Shown here piece by piece: positions 23,519 to 36,150 of a stretch of 64,000 nucleotides of DNA; positions within the stretch are counted from its first letter, which is position 1, and every line of letters begins with the position of its first letter. The stretch is from Lycium barbarum (lineage: Eukaryota > Streptophyta > Magnoliopsida > Solanales > Solanaceae). The stretch lies in NCBI RefSeq assembly GCF_019175385.1, contig NC_083338.1, forward strand, positions 67,526,712 to 67,590,711. The letters run 5' to 3'. The notes beneath the pieces were generated by a model. It had not been told where the DNA came from, made no database searches, and saw nothing but the letters and a program-made list of their open reading frames with translations. A program made the translations under genes and the position numbers.

Positions 23519-25200
23519 GATCCGGGCTCTACTTTCTCTTATGTGTCCGTGTATTTCTCTATGTGTTTGGATATGATTTGATATCTACTTGATGTCCCTA
23601 TTCGTGTATCTACTACGGTCGGAGATTTTGTAGTGGTAGATTGAGTCTATCGGTCTTGTATAATTACATTTATGGGTTATGGTACTTGGGTAGATTTGAT
23701 GATCCTCAATATGGTAGATTTCGATGCGATCTTGGGTATGAATTTATTGTCTCCGTATCATATGATTCTAGACTGTCACGCCAAGATAATTGCGTTAGCC
23801 ATTTCAGGCATTTCGATTTTAGAGTGCAAGGGTACTCCTAGCCCTATTTCCAAGAAGATTATATTGTTCCTTTGGGCGAAGAAGTTGGTAGATTAGGGGA
23901 GTTTGGCTTACTTGTCGCATATCTAAGATACGAGTGCGGATACTCCTTCCTTGGAGTCGGTACTTATGGTTAGCAAGTTTGCGGAGGTCTTTTTCACAGA
24001 CTTGCCTGGTATGCCACCTGACCATGATATTGATTTCTACATTGATTTAGAGCCAGACACTTGGCCTATTTCTATTCGAACTTATCGTACGGCCCCGACA
24101 GAGTTGAGGGAGTAGAAGGAACAATTACTGGACTTGTTGAGAAAAGGGTTCATTAGACCTAGTGTTTCCTCTTGGGGTTCTCCCATATTGTTTGTGAAGA
24201 AGAAGGATGGTTCTATGTGGATGTGTATTAATTATCGGCAGTTCAACAAGGTTACTATTCAGAACAAGGGTAACATCTGTTGAAGATTAGAGCGGAGGAT
24301 ATTTCAAAGACTGGTTTCAGGACCCGCTATAGTCACTGTGAATTCTTGGTGATATCTTTCGGCCTTACCAATGCCCGTACAGCTTTCGACTTGATGAACG
24401 GGATCTTCAAGCCTTACTTGGATTCATTTGTGAATGTCTTTATTGATGATATTTTAGTGTATTCTCATAGTAAGGAAGATCATGAGAAGCACTTAAGGAT
24501 AGTATTTGGGTTGTTGAAGGAGAAGAAGTTGTATGCCAAATTTTCCAAGTGTGAGTTGTAGCTCAGTTCCATGGCATTTTTAGGGCATGTTGTGTCTAAA
24601 GAGGGGATTATGGTGAATCCCCGAAGATCGAGGCAGTTATAGATTGGGCTAGGCCTACTTCAGTGACTGAGACTCGAAGTTTTGTGGGCTTAGCGAGTTA
24701 TTACTGTCGGTTCGTGAAAGGGTTCTCATTTGACTCGATTGACTCGGAAGAATGTACCTTTTCAGGGGTCCGATGAGTGTGAGAAAAGCTTTCAAAAGCT
24801 CAAGACTCTATTGACTTCAGCTCTTATTTTGGCATTACCTGTGGAAGGGAAATACTTTAAGGTCTATTGTGATGCTTCTCGGATTGGTTTGGGTTGTGTG
24901 TTAATGCAAGAACGTAAGGTGATCGCATATGCTTTGAGGCAGTTGAATGTACATGAGAAGAACTACCCCACTCATGACTTAGAGTAGGCGTTGATAGTCT
25001 TTTTTTGAAGATTTTGCGGCATTACCTATATGGGGTTCATTGTGAGGTATTCACTTATTATCGTAACTTCAGAATGTGTTCAATCAGCGAGATCTAAATT
25101 CGATGCAGCGTAGGTGGATGGAGTTGCTCAAGGTTATGACATTAGTATTCTTTATCATACGGTCAAGGCTAATATGGTAGCTGATGCATTGAGCCAAAAG
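23519..25200 (+). pseudogene. Element C protease, RT and RNase H, broken
   Basis: Protease starts directly after D's target duplication with DPGSTFSYVSVYF, then FDAILGMNLLSPYHM near 23725. RT spans about 23980-24700 ([20 protein letters not shown], then [20 protein letters not shown]). FIDD is near 24440, followed by [15 protein letters not shown]. RNase H has [14 protein letters not shown] (24860) and YPTHDLE (24965), with ADALSQK at 25180. A deletion removes the stretch around [10 protein letters not shown] near 24270, so the first RT catalytic aspartate is lost. Stops lie at about 24114, 24559 and 24985. Confidence 0.87.
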
Positions 25201-25329
25201 GCAGTGAATATGGTTAGCTTGGTGCGTTTGATTGTTGAAGAGCATCCCTTGGCTATAGAGGTTCAGTCTTTGGCTAATAGTATGGTGAGGCTTGATATTT
25301 CAAAACCGAGCACGGTGTTGGCTTGTGTT

Positions 25330-26790
25330 GAGAAGAGGTCATCTCTTTTGGAGTAAATTAAGGCACAACAGTTTGAGGATGCAAAATTGTGCAAGATTCG
25401 AGACAAAGTGTTAAGTAGAGAGGCCAAGGAGGCAATTCTTGATGATTAGGTTGTTTTCAGGATTAAGGGTCGCATTTGCTTTCCTCGTGTGGGTGGATTG
25501 ATTAAGCTGATTTTCGAAGAGGCTCACCCTTCTAGATATTCCATCTATCCCGGTGCTAAAAAGATGTATCGCAACTTGAGACAACATTATTGGTGGGGTG
25601 GGATGAAGAGGGACATTGTAGAGTTCGTTTCCTAGTGTTTGAATTTCTAGCAGGTTAAGTATGAGCATCAGAGATCAGGTGGTATGACTCAGAGAATCCC
25701 CATTCCCGAGTGGAAGTGGGAGAGGATAGCTACGGATTTTGTGGTTGGTCTACTGAAGACTTTGGGCAAGTTTGATGCCAATTGGGTTATTGTGGATAGG
25801 TTGACTAAGTCCACACACTTCGTTCCAGTTTATACTACCTACAATTTAGAGAAGTTGGAAAGGATCTATATTAGAGAGATTGTTGGGTTACATGGAGTCC
25901 CCATTTCTATCATTCAGATAGAGGCACTCAGTTCACTTCCCATTTCTAGAGGACTTTGCAGAAGGAATTGGGAACTCAGCTGGATCGTAGTACCATTTTT
26001 CACTCGCAAACAGATGGTCATTCTGAGAGGACTATTCAGGTTCTAGAAGACATATTGCAGGCTTGTGTGATCGATTTTGGTGGTCATTGGGACCAGTTCT
26101 TACCCTTGGGAGAGTTTGCGTACAACAACAGTTATCACTCGAGTATTGACATGTCTCTATTTGAGGCTTTGTATGGTAGGAGATGTCGTTCTCCGATTGG
26201 TTGGTTCGATGCATTTGAGATGAGACCTTGGGGTACCGACTTGTTGAGAGAGTCCTTGGACAAGGGAAAGTTGATTCAGGAGAAGCTTCTTGCGTCTCAG
26301 AGTAGGCGAAAGGAATATGCGGATCGGAAGTTTCGGGATTTGGAGTTCATGGTTGGTGATCATGGTTGGTGATCAGGTCCTATTGAGGGTTTCACCCATA
26401 AAAGTTATGATGAGATTTAGAAAGAAGGGAAAGCTAAGACCGAGGTTTATTGGCCTTTTTGAGATTCTTCGTCGTATTGGTGAGTTCGCTTTGCCACCAG
26501 GTTTGGCAGGTGTTCATCCGGTGTTTCATGTTTCCATGTTGAAAAATATCACTCTAACGGGTCTTATATCATCCAACGAGACTCGGTATTATTCTACCAA
26601 AATCTATCATTTGAAGAGGAGCCTGTAGCAATATTGGATAGGCAAGTGAGAAAGATGAGGTCAAAGGAGATAGCTTCAGTTAAGGAGCAATGGAAGCACC
26701 GTCAAATGGAGAAGGCTACATGTGAGACCGAGGCTGATATGTGTAGTAGATATCCCCATCTCTTTATCGATTTAGGTACTTTCCTCTCCA
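25330..26790 (+). pseudogene. Element C integrase and chromodomain, broken
   Basis: Zinc-finger remains are near 25530-25670 (HPSRYSIYPGAKKMY, YWWGGMKRD), where two CAG to TAG changes (25633-25635, 25648-25650) and a lost Cys destroy the second half. Core: [20 protein letters not shown] near 25785. A frameshift near 25915 removes the second Asp context, and the Glu region is HSERTIQVLEDILQACV in the next frame. The C-terminal domain is disrupted near 26365. Chromodomain: ILDRQVRKMRSKEIASVKEQW then KATCETEADMCSRYPHLF (26634-26770). Confidence 0.87.
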
Positions 26791-26837
26791 TTTATTTTTC
26801 GTTCGAGGATGAACTATTGTTTAATTGCTATATCTGA

Positions 26838-28587
26838 TGTAATGAGCCGTTTGGTTGTTTAGGAATTTTACTCTTTTACCCCTATTGACCTTTCCCCTGG
26901 CTTCATTAGATTGTGTTTGATTCGTGCAGATGGGTAACGCGGTCTCGAGATGATCGGGTGAGTCTTGGTTGATTTTGCGGAATTTAGAAGCTTTTAAGTG
27001 AATAAGTGAAAAGTGTTGACCAATAGTTGACTTTTGGGTGAATGAGTCTTTTTGGAATTTTCGTCAGTTCCATTAGGTCTAGAAGGTCAATCATAAGTTG
27101 GTAGGATTGTTGGTTCAGTTCCTGAGGCACTCGGGGGGTATTTTGGTCCTTTGGTTGGAAAGCTTATTTTGGGCGTCTGGGGGTTGATCGGATCAAGATG
27201 ACCGCTTTTGGGAATTCCGAGGGTGCGGGTGAATTCTTTGCATGTTTTAATAGAGGGTTACATGTTTGGTTTGTATCTCGGTGGTCTCAGATGAGTTTCG
27301 GGTTTGGGGTTGAACTTAGTGAAAAACCAATTTTTTCTGGTTCTGGTGTACCGCATCTGCGGGCCCACCTCTGCGGTGTTTGGTCCATAGGAGCGAGCAA
27401 GAGGGTTTTACGTGAGGCCACATCTGCATCCATTTCTGTGCAAATGCGAGACCGCACTTGCTAGGAATGGTCCGCAGGTGCGGAAATCGTTGAATTAGAA
27501 TCATTAAATTTCCCAATTCGTGCTTAGTTCTTTTCATTCACAAACTTTGACCTAGAAAGCTTGGGTAGGCAATTTTGTGGAGTTTCTTGGAGAATCTTCT
27601 GTTGGATAAGTTTCCCACCTACGGTTTGTGTTTTTATCATCTATTAATTAGGAAATCCATGTTAGAAGTCATGTGCTAAATTTGGGGGTTTTGGGTTATG
27701 AATCCTAAGTTGAATTTTTGGACCTTCTTCAAACTAATATGGCTTTGGTTGAGAAATTTCCTAGATTCTAAGTATTTAATTAATGGGTAACTAGTCCCTA
27801 AGCTTGAATCTCCCATTTTATTCAAGAATCTTGTTTTGGGATTTAAGGGTTTTCTCAAAAATTAGGGGGTTTTGATCATTAATGAAATGAAAGCTCATTT
27901 TGGGTTGGAATTTCTTGAAACTTGAGATTATGACTTTTTAGACTTTGGTAATCTAATTTTCCTTTAAATCTCCGATTTTTCCCTTGTCGACGTGAGGTCA
28001 TTTTCTAAGGTCATTTTTTAGTCGTTTTAGAAGTATTTCGATATGGGTGTCCTTAGACTCGTAATCTAATGTGGAGTAAATATTCGATAGACTTTGACCG
28101 TTCTGAGGCGATCCAAAAGGGGAAAGCTCAAGTGGATTAGTTCGTGGAAGTTGTTTGGCACCGAAGTAGGTTACGGCTTACTTATGTTTAGACTCCGATT
28201 TACGAAACGTATATAGCTAGTAGTTGTTGACGGGGAAATCACGATAGGCCTTCGGGCATGGTTATGTTGATAAATCCACTGGTTTGGTATAGATGTTGTT
28301 ATGTGGGCTTGTCGCCATGTTTGTTATTCTTGGGAACTGATCATATTCATCTCTGTCTCTTGATATCTCACTTATATCGTGGAAAGGAAGGATAATGTTG
28401 ACGAATTGAGTCTTAATATGCATTTCATGGCAAGTATCAGTTGAGATTACGATGTGTTTTGTTGTTGAGGTTGGTATCATGCATGGCATGCATTCTTTAT
28501 TCCTTATGGTTGATTGATATGATTCTGATTGGTAATGATGAGAAGTGAGAGAGTAGAGCCTCCGAGGTCTCTGCCGGAGAGTGTAAA
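26838..28587 (+). repeat. 3' LTR of element C, cut by F
   Basis: It starts TGTAATGAGCC, a worn TGTAACGACC end, soon after the chromodomain. A clear polypurine tract is not left. From 27835 it matches the partial 5' LTR. A block of CATCTGCGG/CCGCAGGTG palindromes lies at 27345-27485. It ends at 28587 where F begins; the rest of the LTR does not reappear after F. Confidence 0.85.
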
Positions 28588-29372
28588 TGTCACGACCCAA
28601 CTCGTGGGTCAAGCGAGCACCCACACTAACCCTCCTGGTGAGCGAACCCTTCCCTTACTCCTATCATTTTTAAAATTAATATGCGGAAGATTAAATAATA
28701 CAAGCTGTCTCAAATCATATCATAAATGGCTAAAGTGCGAAAGTACAAAAGAAACCCCAAGAATCTTTCAAGTCATAGTACAAGAGCCAATACAAAACTA
28801 CATAAGTTTTAATATGGAAATACATAAGTGTCTGAATACTGTCTCGAGATAGAAGGACAGATATAAATAGAAGAGTTTTCAGGGTTACGGGCTGGAACAA
28901 TGCTCACCCTAGAACTCAAATAAGAAGCCTCGGGAATCACTCGCGAGGGATTGATATGGATCTTGTAGCAAACTCTACACTCAGAAAAGAGTACAGCAAG
29001 GTAGTATTAGTACAAACACTATGTACTGGTAGGTATCATGGGTCGACAATAATTAGTTCACATATATAAAGAAATAAATCAACAAGTAGACATGTAAGAA
29101 ATCAAGCACATTCATGAACCAATTCAACATAAGATCAATTCAAATATCAAGTGTCATGTACAGAATCAAGCAATGAAGAATGGATGTAAGTGTGAATGCA
29201 TATGCGATGCAATGAACTGGCTAACTATCCATACCGTACACACATGCTAAGGACGAAAACCTCCACGTCTAAATAGTCATGACCAATGGGAGACCCGCAA
29301 TGTCCGTGTACACCCTCGTCCCAGCAAGAAACCTCACGCAGCTAGTATAACACATTCTGCTCTAGTAACTGT
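28588..29372 (-). repeat. LTR fragment F, D-like family, minus strand
   Basis: It begins TGTCACGACCCAAC on the plus strand (the LTR's 3' end) and follows the D LTR loosely: CACCCACACTAAC after the end, the AGTAC/GTACT hairpin at about 29004-29034, and the TACACACATGCTAA stretch. Similarity fades at about 29370, with no other end and no matching duplication. The five bases before it are gtaaa. It is a truncated LTR inserted in C's 3' LTR. Confidence 0.72.
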
Positions 29373-30861
29373 TATGGTTTACTTTTACACGGGTGCATAA
29401 AAGATACTAAGAGGTTGTTGGTGCTCTAATTGGATTTTGAGTCGCCACCTAATTTTATAATGGAAATTAGGAAAATCGGGTAAAAAGGGTTTATTCAAAT
29501 AAAGAAAAATACTTTTAAACCAGAGTTCGAGGTAAGGGTTCTGGTGACCCCCTAGGAAGGTTTTATACACTCTAGTATTAAGGATCCGTAGAATATGATT
29601 GACCTACGAGCTTCAATGTGTGATTATTGTAGTTATTTGCTTAAAGTATTCCTTTCTTGCAAAATTTTCATGCTTATCATAAATCCTATCTTTTGGAAAA
29701 ATGTCCCTCTTTGGAAAAAGGGGTTTTTGGTTTAAAATGCATAAAACATTCGAGATATTTCCCGAGTAGAGTCGCTACTATTTTGGTCCTAATGAGGTGG
29801 GTTTAGTTCTTATACGTTTTTTATTACTTATATATAGGGAAAATAAGTGGAGTATATCCCCTTTCTAATAATTATATAGCTATGGAAGAGAGTTTATTAT
29901 TTTTTCAGTTTTAATCCATTGAAGCTTATAATCAACCCTATTCTAACTACCAGACCCATCTTATTTCAAACTTGGGTCCAAATGTATTTCCTTTTATTTT
30001 TTATCCTTTAGATTTTGGGCTTTAGGCCCAAATATACCAGAAAATATGTAAGTCTTTTAAAGGAATTTTAAGTCCAAATTCAGTTTATAAGCAGTCCATT
30101 TGAAATTTGTGAAAAATCCGATTTTAAGTTTGCACAAAAAACACTCCAAATTACAAGAGATATCCAGATCTATCTAAGTCCAAATAGTTTAAGCCTTTAG
30201 GGATATCAGTCTGTTTTCTAACTTACACTGGGCCAGCGGTCCAAAAACAGTTTGTTCTTTTCTAAATTTTGGTCGGGTCATGAGGCCCAAATCACTTATA
30301 TTTGGTTCCAAAATTTGGTTTAAGTTTACTACACAATCATTTAAGTTTTATACTTGCAAAATTTCATAAATAAATAAAAAATCGAGTTACTGTTTTTATG
30401 CTTCTGTTAGAGATTAGTCAAGTTTGAAAATCGTTTGAGGCGACTTCCTAATAATACTATACGTATTTCCTAAGTTCTAAGCATATAAGGGTTTCAATAT
30501 TTTACAAGTGTTGTTTACATATACATACAAGTAATATCAAATAGATATGAAATAAAAGAGGAAGGGTTAGGCTGATGGGCCTACCTAAGCCCACCAGTTG
30601 CCAATTTCCCCCATGGGTGGGCCTTCAAACATCTCCATCTTTTTATTATCGGACTCGATCAAAGAGGGGGTTGGGTCTCTGGCCCAATAGGTTTTCATAA
30701 AAAATGGCCCAAGTAGCCCGTTTCATTTTCACATGCAACAGGAAAAGGAATTTTAAGGTTAGAGGGCATCTATACTTAACAACTTATTTAACATGAACTA
30801 ATTACATGCATATCCCAATTATGTATACAAACATGCAAAAAATAACATACACAAGAAGTTA
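29373..30861. other. Unclassified AT-rich intergenic stretch
   Basis: About 1.5 kb without a coding region. The phrases GAGTCGCCACCTAATTTT (29441-29458) and GGTAAGGGTTCTGGTGACC (29533-29551) remind me of LTRs of Tat/Ogre-type elements in nightshades, but that is memory and I cannot see LTR ends. Several GGGCC/GGCCCA motifs (30010-30720) recur. It is interrupted at 30862 by element G; agtta precedes that LTR. Confidence 0.4.
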
Positions 30862-33155
30862 TGTTACACCTCGTGGTTTTATACGTTGAGATTTGTTGTA
30901 TGCTAATTGCCTTAGTCTTGGACACCAAGGCTGTCTCCGAGGTGGTTGGACATGCCTATCTTACATTTATAAGGGTTTAAGTTCATGTTTGGTAAGTTAG
31001 GGAAGGATTAGAGAATAAGAGAATGGAAGAAAATACGTTTCGACAAAGTTTTGTTCTGGAATTGCTTTATGCGGACCGTATTTTTGAGATACTGACCGTA
31101 TCTTGAAATACTGGCCGTATTTAAGGATCTAAAAATTTAACAGAAAAGGCAGATTTGGAGGTGGTAAAATACGGACCATTATATGGTCCGTATAAGATTT
31201 TACGGCCAGTAAATTATACGGCCAGTATATACGGTCCGTATTCCAGAGCTGGTGGATTTTTGCTGATTTTATATATTACGACCCCTCCTCATTTTTAAGT
31301 CATTTTAACCAAAACCCAAGTTCATGAAATCTCTAGAAACCTCCTCCATCATATTCAATCACTCCCCCAAGAAAAAATCAAAGATTAAAGTGAGAATCAA
31401 GTGCCTAGGGTTTTCAAAGTATTGTTGAAGCTTATCTTTTTTTCTTGTAGAAGCTTTGGTGGATATTTCAAGGTCAAGTAATCTTGGAATTGAAGTGTTA
31501 TTCAGTTCTTGAGGGAGGATTTCATCTTATTTCCATGTTTATAAGTTTATGTGATAGTTATTCTAAGGTTTGGGAGAAAAAATTTTGAGGAAAGGTTCAA
31601 ACATGAATTTGATGTTATTTTGAGTTGTAATTTAACTTGAGCCATGATTGTTAGTGTGTTTTGAGCAAAAATATTGTTATGGGGATAATAGCTAATGTTG
31701 AGAATGTATTGAGGTTGTGATGCGTGCTGTATTTGAAAGAAGGAAGTGTTGTATACAAGCGTATATTGGGCCGCTCAATTGTATATCTTTAAATGTTGTG
31801 AATATGAGTTTAAAAAGATCATATGAGGTTGTTATGTTAATTGTTGGTCATGGACTTTGTGGTGATGGTTAAGAAATAGGGGAAATGCTGCCCGTCTCAC
31901 TTTTGAATCGAGTTATCATTGATATACGTGATATACTAGCGCCATCTAAGTTGTATATGTATTCCTTTGTTATAGGATTGGCGCTCTAGTTGTGATAAGA
32001 TCGTTGTTGGATTACTTGGATGACTTGAGTTATGTTAAGGCTAAGTTTCCTTCTTTTGGCATGATCCTTACGAACGTTAATCCATAATGATTCTATACTT
32101 AGAAGCTAGGAATGTTCCACGTTGATTCATGTTCTATAATGTTGTCTTTAGAAAGTCTTTCTTCAGATTCAGTATGATCCCTAAAGTTACTTGTTGATGA
32201 AAATGCTATCTTATAATGACGTTCAGAGGTATAACTACCTTACGTCACTCCGATAGATTCAGGGTGTACTTTTATTGTAGTAATGCATTGCACACACATA
32301 TATATACACACACACACACACATGTACAGACCTGTGACCCCTCAGGCATTATATACATATATATTATGTATTATATATATGTTATATATATGTATGGGGT
32401 ATGGGGAAGGTGATGGCGTTATATAAGCACTACCATCTAATCAGCTAGTCACATGATGATGACGATGCTGATGATGCCCACAGATACTGATATGATACGA
32501 TAGGATGCCCATAAAGGCTTGATAGGCATTATATACGCATATCTATATGTATGACCTCATCCATGCATGTATAGTATTTATGTATATCATTGGCCTACAG
32601 TGGCAGTTCAAACATACAGGTTGCATTTATTTCATCCTATGTTATTTTATGTCTCTTTCTTGTTACTTTCATGCCCTATATACTCAATACTTTGACTGTA
32701 CGGACCTCCCTTTCTGGGGGCACCACCTTTTATGCTCGCCGGTGCAGATAGACAGTTTGGCGATCCGCCCTTGTAGGCTGCTGTACAACTGATATTATAG
32801 TACTTCTCTTGTTCCGGAGTTGTTGTTGTACTTTTGGTACATTATTCTTTTTGTGTATATATGGGTATGGAGGGGCCCTGTCCCGACCACTTTATGTCAA
32901 ATACTCCATTAGAGGCTTTTAGACAGTCATGATATAGTTAGACTTGGTATGGCCCTTTCGGCCTATATTTTTGTTGTATAGTATGTCTTCTTGGGCTTTG
33001 TTTTTTTAGCATATTTCCTATGAAATTTATCATATTTTCAGCTAGTGACCCCCGAGGTCAACTCTTGTTTATGATCATGATACGAAAGCATGTTTAGCGA
33101 TGCTCAATAGGTAGGGCCCGAGTGCCTGTCATGGCCCTCCTGATTGGGTCGTGAC
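30862..33155 (+). repeat. 5' LTR of element G
   Basis: It starts TGTTACACCTCG and runs to GGGTCGTGAC at 33155; its last base is found after H at 38816. It contains a palindrome block (31070-31250) followed by TATATATTA at 31267-31275, CA and TA microsatellites (32292-32395), and the two-hairpin module in a degraded form (32682-32720). About 2.29 kb. Confidence 0.88.
31070..31275 (+). promoter_or_regulatory. Likely U3 promoter of the G LTR: ACGGTCCGTA palindromes and TATA
   Basis: Units TACGGACC, GGTCCGTAT and TACGGCCAGTA occur about ten times in both orientations, then TATATATTA, then a C/T-rich stretch. The I LTR has the same palindrome (TACGGTCCGTATA) in the same setting at 43205-43325 and 50390-50495. 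Confidence 0.55.
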
Positions 33156-36042
33156 TGTCACGACCCAACCCCGTGGGCCGCGACTGGTGCCCTATTTGGA
33201 CACCCCAAACCCATTCGATTATCAAATCAACAGATCGAAGACTTATTCAAATATAGCATACGTTACTTTCAACAGATACTGAAAACAGATATCATCTTAA
33301 GCGGTGACCCGTACAGATATATCATATCAAAACTGGTAGGCTGGCGGAATACACATCGCCCAGATACACATACATATACAAACATATAGGCCGTTTTGGC
33401 CACAATAGCAAACGGGACCGCTTAAGGCACAAATTACAACATAATCGAACAAACATGACCCATGACCCACATATATGTCTACAGGCCTCTACAAACCATA
33501 ACAGAAACATATGACGGGACAGGGCCCCGCCGTACCCAAATAGTCATATATACGGAGTATGTATAACAAAAAATATGTACCAAAAATATGAGCTCCGGAT
33601 CAAAAGGAGTAATCCAAGTGGCAGAATATGTATCCTATACTGAAGGGTCACCAAAACGAACGTCTGTACCTGCGGGCATGAAACGTAGCCCCCAAAGAAA
33701 GGGGGTCAGTATGAAATATGTACTGAGTATGCAAAGCATGAAATACAGAAATCCGAATCATAACTGAAGTGAGGAGTACAGAAAACAGATACAGAATTAG
33801 TATATCAAAACCTGTGTTGAAGATACATATATAATGCAAGTAAAAATCATGCATAGGGCTCAGGAACGTGGTCGCCACTCCGACGCTGGCGCCACAACAC
33901 ATCATACTCCAGAAGGTTTCATATCTCCGTACACATATCGTATCATCATAACATATCACAACACCAGAACATATCATATGCCATATCACATCATAACGCC
34001 ATATATAAGCGGTACCCGGCCCTATGGCGAGGTCTCGGGAACCGTAACACATCATACTGCCGAATATCACATAGTGCGCACGATCACAAAACCGGCCCGG
34101 GGTCCGGCGAACGATATCATAGTAGTAGGCACGAGCGGAGTAGTGCGGAAACCATATGCATATAAATAAATAAATAAATTCCAAGACTCGACGAATAAAT
34201 ACATATATATACTGATATCAGAAGGCTCAAAGTAAGTATCGAGTCCATCGGAATTAGTATACAAAAGTTGCGAGCTTTTAAATTACAAAACATTCGAAAA
34301 ACACTTCATAGGTCATTTTCTGAAAATTAAGTATCATTCATATTAAGGAGCTTTCAAATAACATTATAGAGCACTTCAAACGGAGCCTTAGAATCATATG
34401 CACATATCCAAAATATACATATCCAAACTTTGGCCATATGAAATATTTTTCGAACAACATCCGGAAACGTATCGACTAGCACTTCAAACATCATAAGTAT
34501 GTGTCAAACCATATGGGATAGTTTATGGAAATCAAAGACATAGGCCATCGTAGTGGCTCTAGGAGTAGAATGTTTCTTTAGGAGCATACTTGTACGTTAT
34601 TTGTTCATTCCAAAAAGGTCATGCCAAAAGAAAGAAAGATAGGCTCTACATACCTCGATCGCTCGCTAACAAATCCCGATCACTCGTTAAATAAATCCCA
34701 ACTGAAGTCTCGGGCTCTCCAAGATCTACAATGACGTTATCAATTACCAAACATTAGCTACAAGTACTTAGAATTTCAACTCTAACTAGTACTTGTCTAC
34801 AGAAATTTCGGCAGCATCTCCCCTGTAAATTCAACATCCCCGAGAATTAAACTTGGCCAAATTCATCAACAACCATACCAACAATACCAATAACATCAAA
34901 AACCAATTTAAAACGCATTCCAACACTAGTAACCTTCCTTTCCACATATTCATCATTATTCAATTCAACTACGAATTTTCAAGCCGATATCAACACTTAC
35001 ATATTCACTACTAATTCAAGATCATTCAAATACAATTCAAAAGCATTTCATACAATTCTACAAAATATTCAACAATCCCGCCAAAACCATACTTCACCCG
35101 AAACCCCCAATCTTCGACACGAACATTCACAACACATTTTTATCTTCCAATTTCATCAACAACAACAACAATTTGCACCTTAACAATTCCATTCCCATAA
35201 TTACATAAATCTATAATAAAATCACATTATTTCCTACAACAACTTAACAACCAATTTTTATGCCAACTTGAACTATTATTCTTCCATTTACATCACAAGG
35301 CCACCACAACACAATTAACATCACAAATAAAATTTGTTCATCCTTCTCCATCAATAACACTACATGCCCACCACACACACATACCCACAACACACAAATT
35401 TCATACTTTTCATTCATTTCCGCATACTACAACATATATATAAGTTTTCCATAACATAAAAAGGATAGAATTCTTACCTTTTTTCAATTTTTCCACTTGC
35501 AAAAAAAAAGTACTTTCTCGCCTCAAAAATTATACCACGTTGAAGAGGGTCTTGAACTTAGTAGGAATACTAGAAAATTATGATTTTTGGATCAAAGGTT
35601 GATGGGCTAAAAATTTTGCTCTCTTTCTCTCCCTTGGCCGAATTCCCTTTTGTCCTCACTCTCTCTCTTTTGTTTTCTTGGTTGTTCTTGAAACTTCTCG
35701 CAATTGAAGACTTGGTGGCCCTTTTTATTAGTTACTACATGGATTAATTTAACACTTGGGATTGGGCCCTCTTGTTTGGACCATGGTCGGCCACTCCACC
35801 ATTTGGGCCTCTTGTTTTTTTTTTCCATTTATTTGAGCCCAATTAGTTATGTGTCTTAATTTGTAAATCCCGAAACAAATTTCCAAAATTCCCCATTTTG
35901 CCCTTGGCCTTCCTCCATATTTCCACATCAATATTTCTCATGAACAACATATATATTAAATAAAAATCCAAATATGGCCTTATTTCTTACAAGTCAAAAT
36001 TATTTCGAATTTTTCGAATATGCAAAAATACAGGATATAACA
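33156..36042 (-). repeat. 3' LTR of element H
   Basis: 2.89 kb, the same family as the A LTR but longer; it keeps the GGTACCCGGCC part (34010-34025) that the 7153-9876 copy lacks. The two-hairpin module is at 33688-33726. The 178-codon open frame at 33648-34184 lies wholly in the LTR, and similar broken frames in other copies show no conserved protein, so it is not called a gene. Confidence 0.92.
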
Positions 36043-36043
36043 T

Positions 36044-36056
36044 CCTCCCCCCTTTT
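36044..36056 (-). other. Polypurine tract of element H
   Basis: The minus strand reads AAAAGGGGGGAGG directly before the LTR start at 36042. Confidence 0.82.
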
Positions 36057-36150
36057 ATAACATTCGTTCTCGAATGTTAAATTAGCCTTATAGGTCTTAC
36101 AAGCATTTTGGGGGAGGTTCTTTATATGGACGGCACATATAAATCATTCA

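Larger units (their letters stand above)
10589..28587 (+). mobile_element. Element C, Ty3/gypsy chromovirus broken by nested insertions
   Basis: Order on the plus strand: partial 5' LTR (10589-12170), primer-binding site, leader, gag part 1, inserted solo LTR E, gag part 2, inserted element D, protease, RT, RNase H, integrase, chromodomain, 3' LTR from 26838, which is cut by F at 28588. The two LTR pieces overlap: 10590-11330 matches 27835-28587. Protease resumes exactly where D's target duplication ends, which ties the two halves together. It has many stops and small deletions and is probably among the oldest elements here. Confidence 0.88.

Noticed and set aside
33648..34184. 178-codon open frame on the minus strand
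   Set aside because: It lies wholly in the H LTR. The matching A and J LTR stretches are only partly open and show no conserved protein pattern; openness here is a by-product of the repeat.
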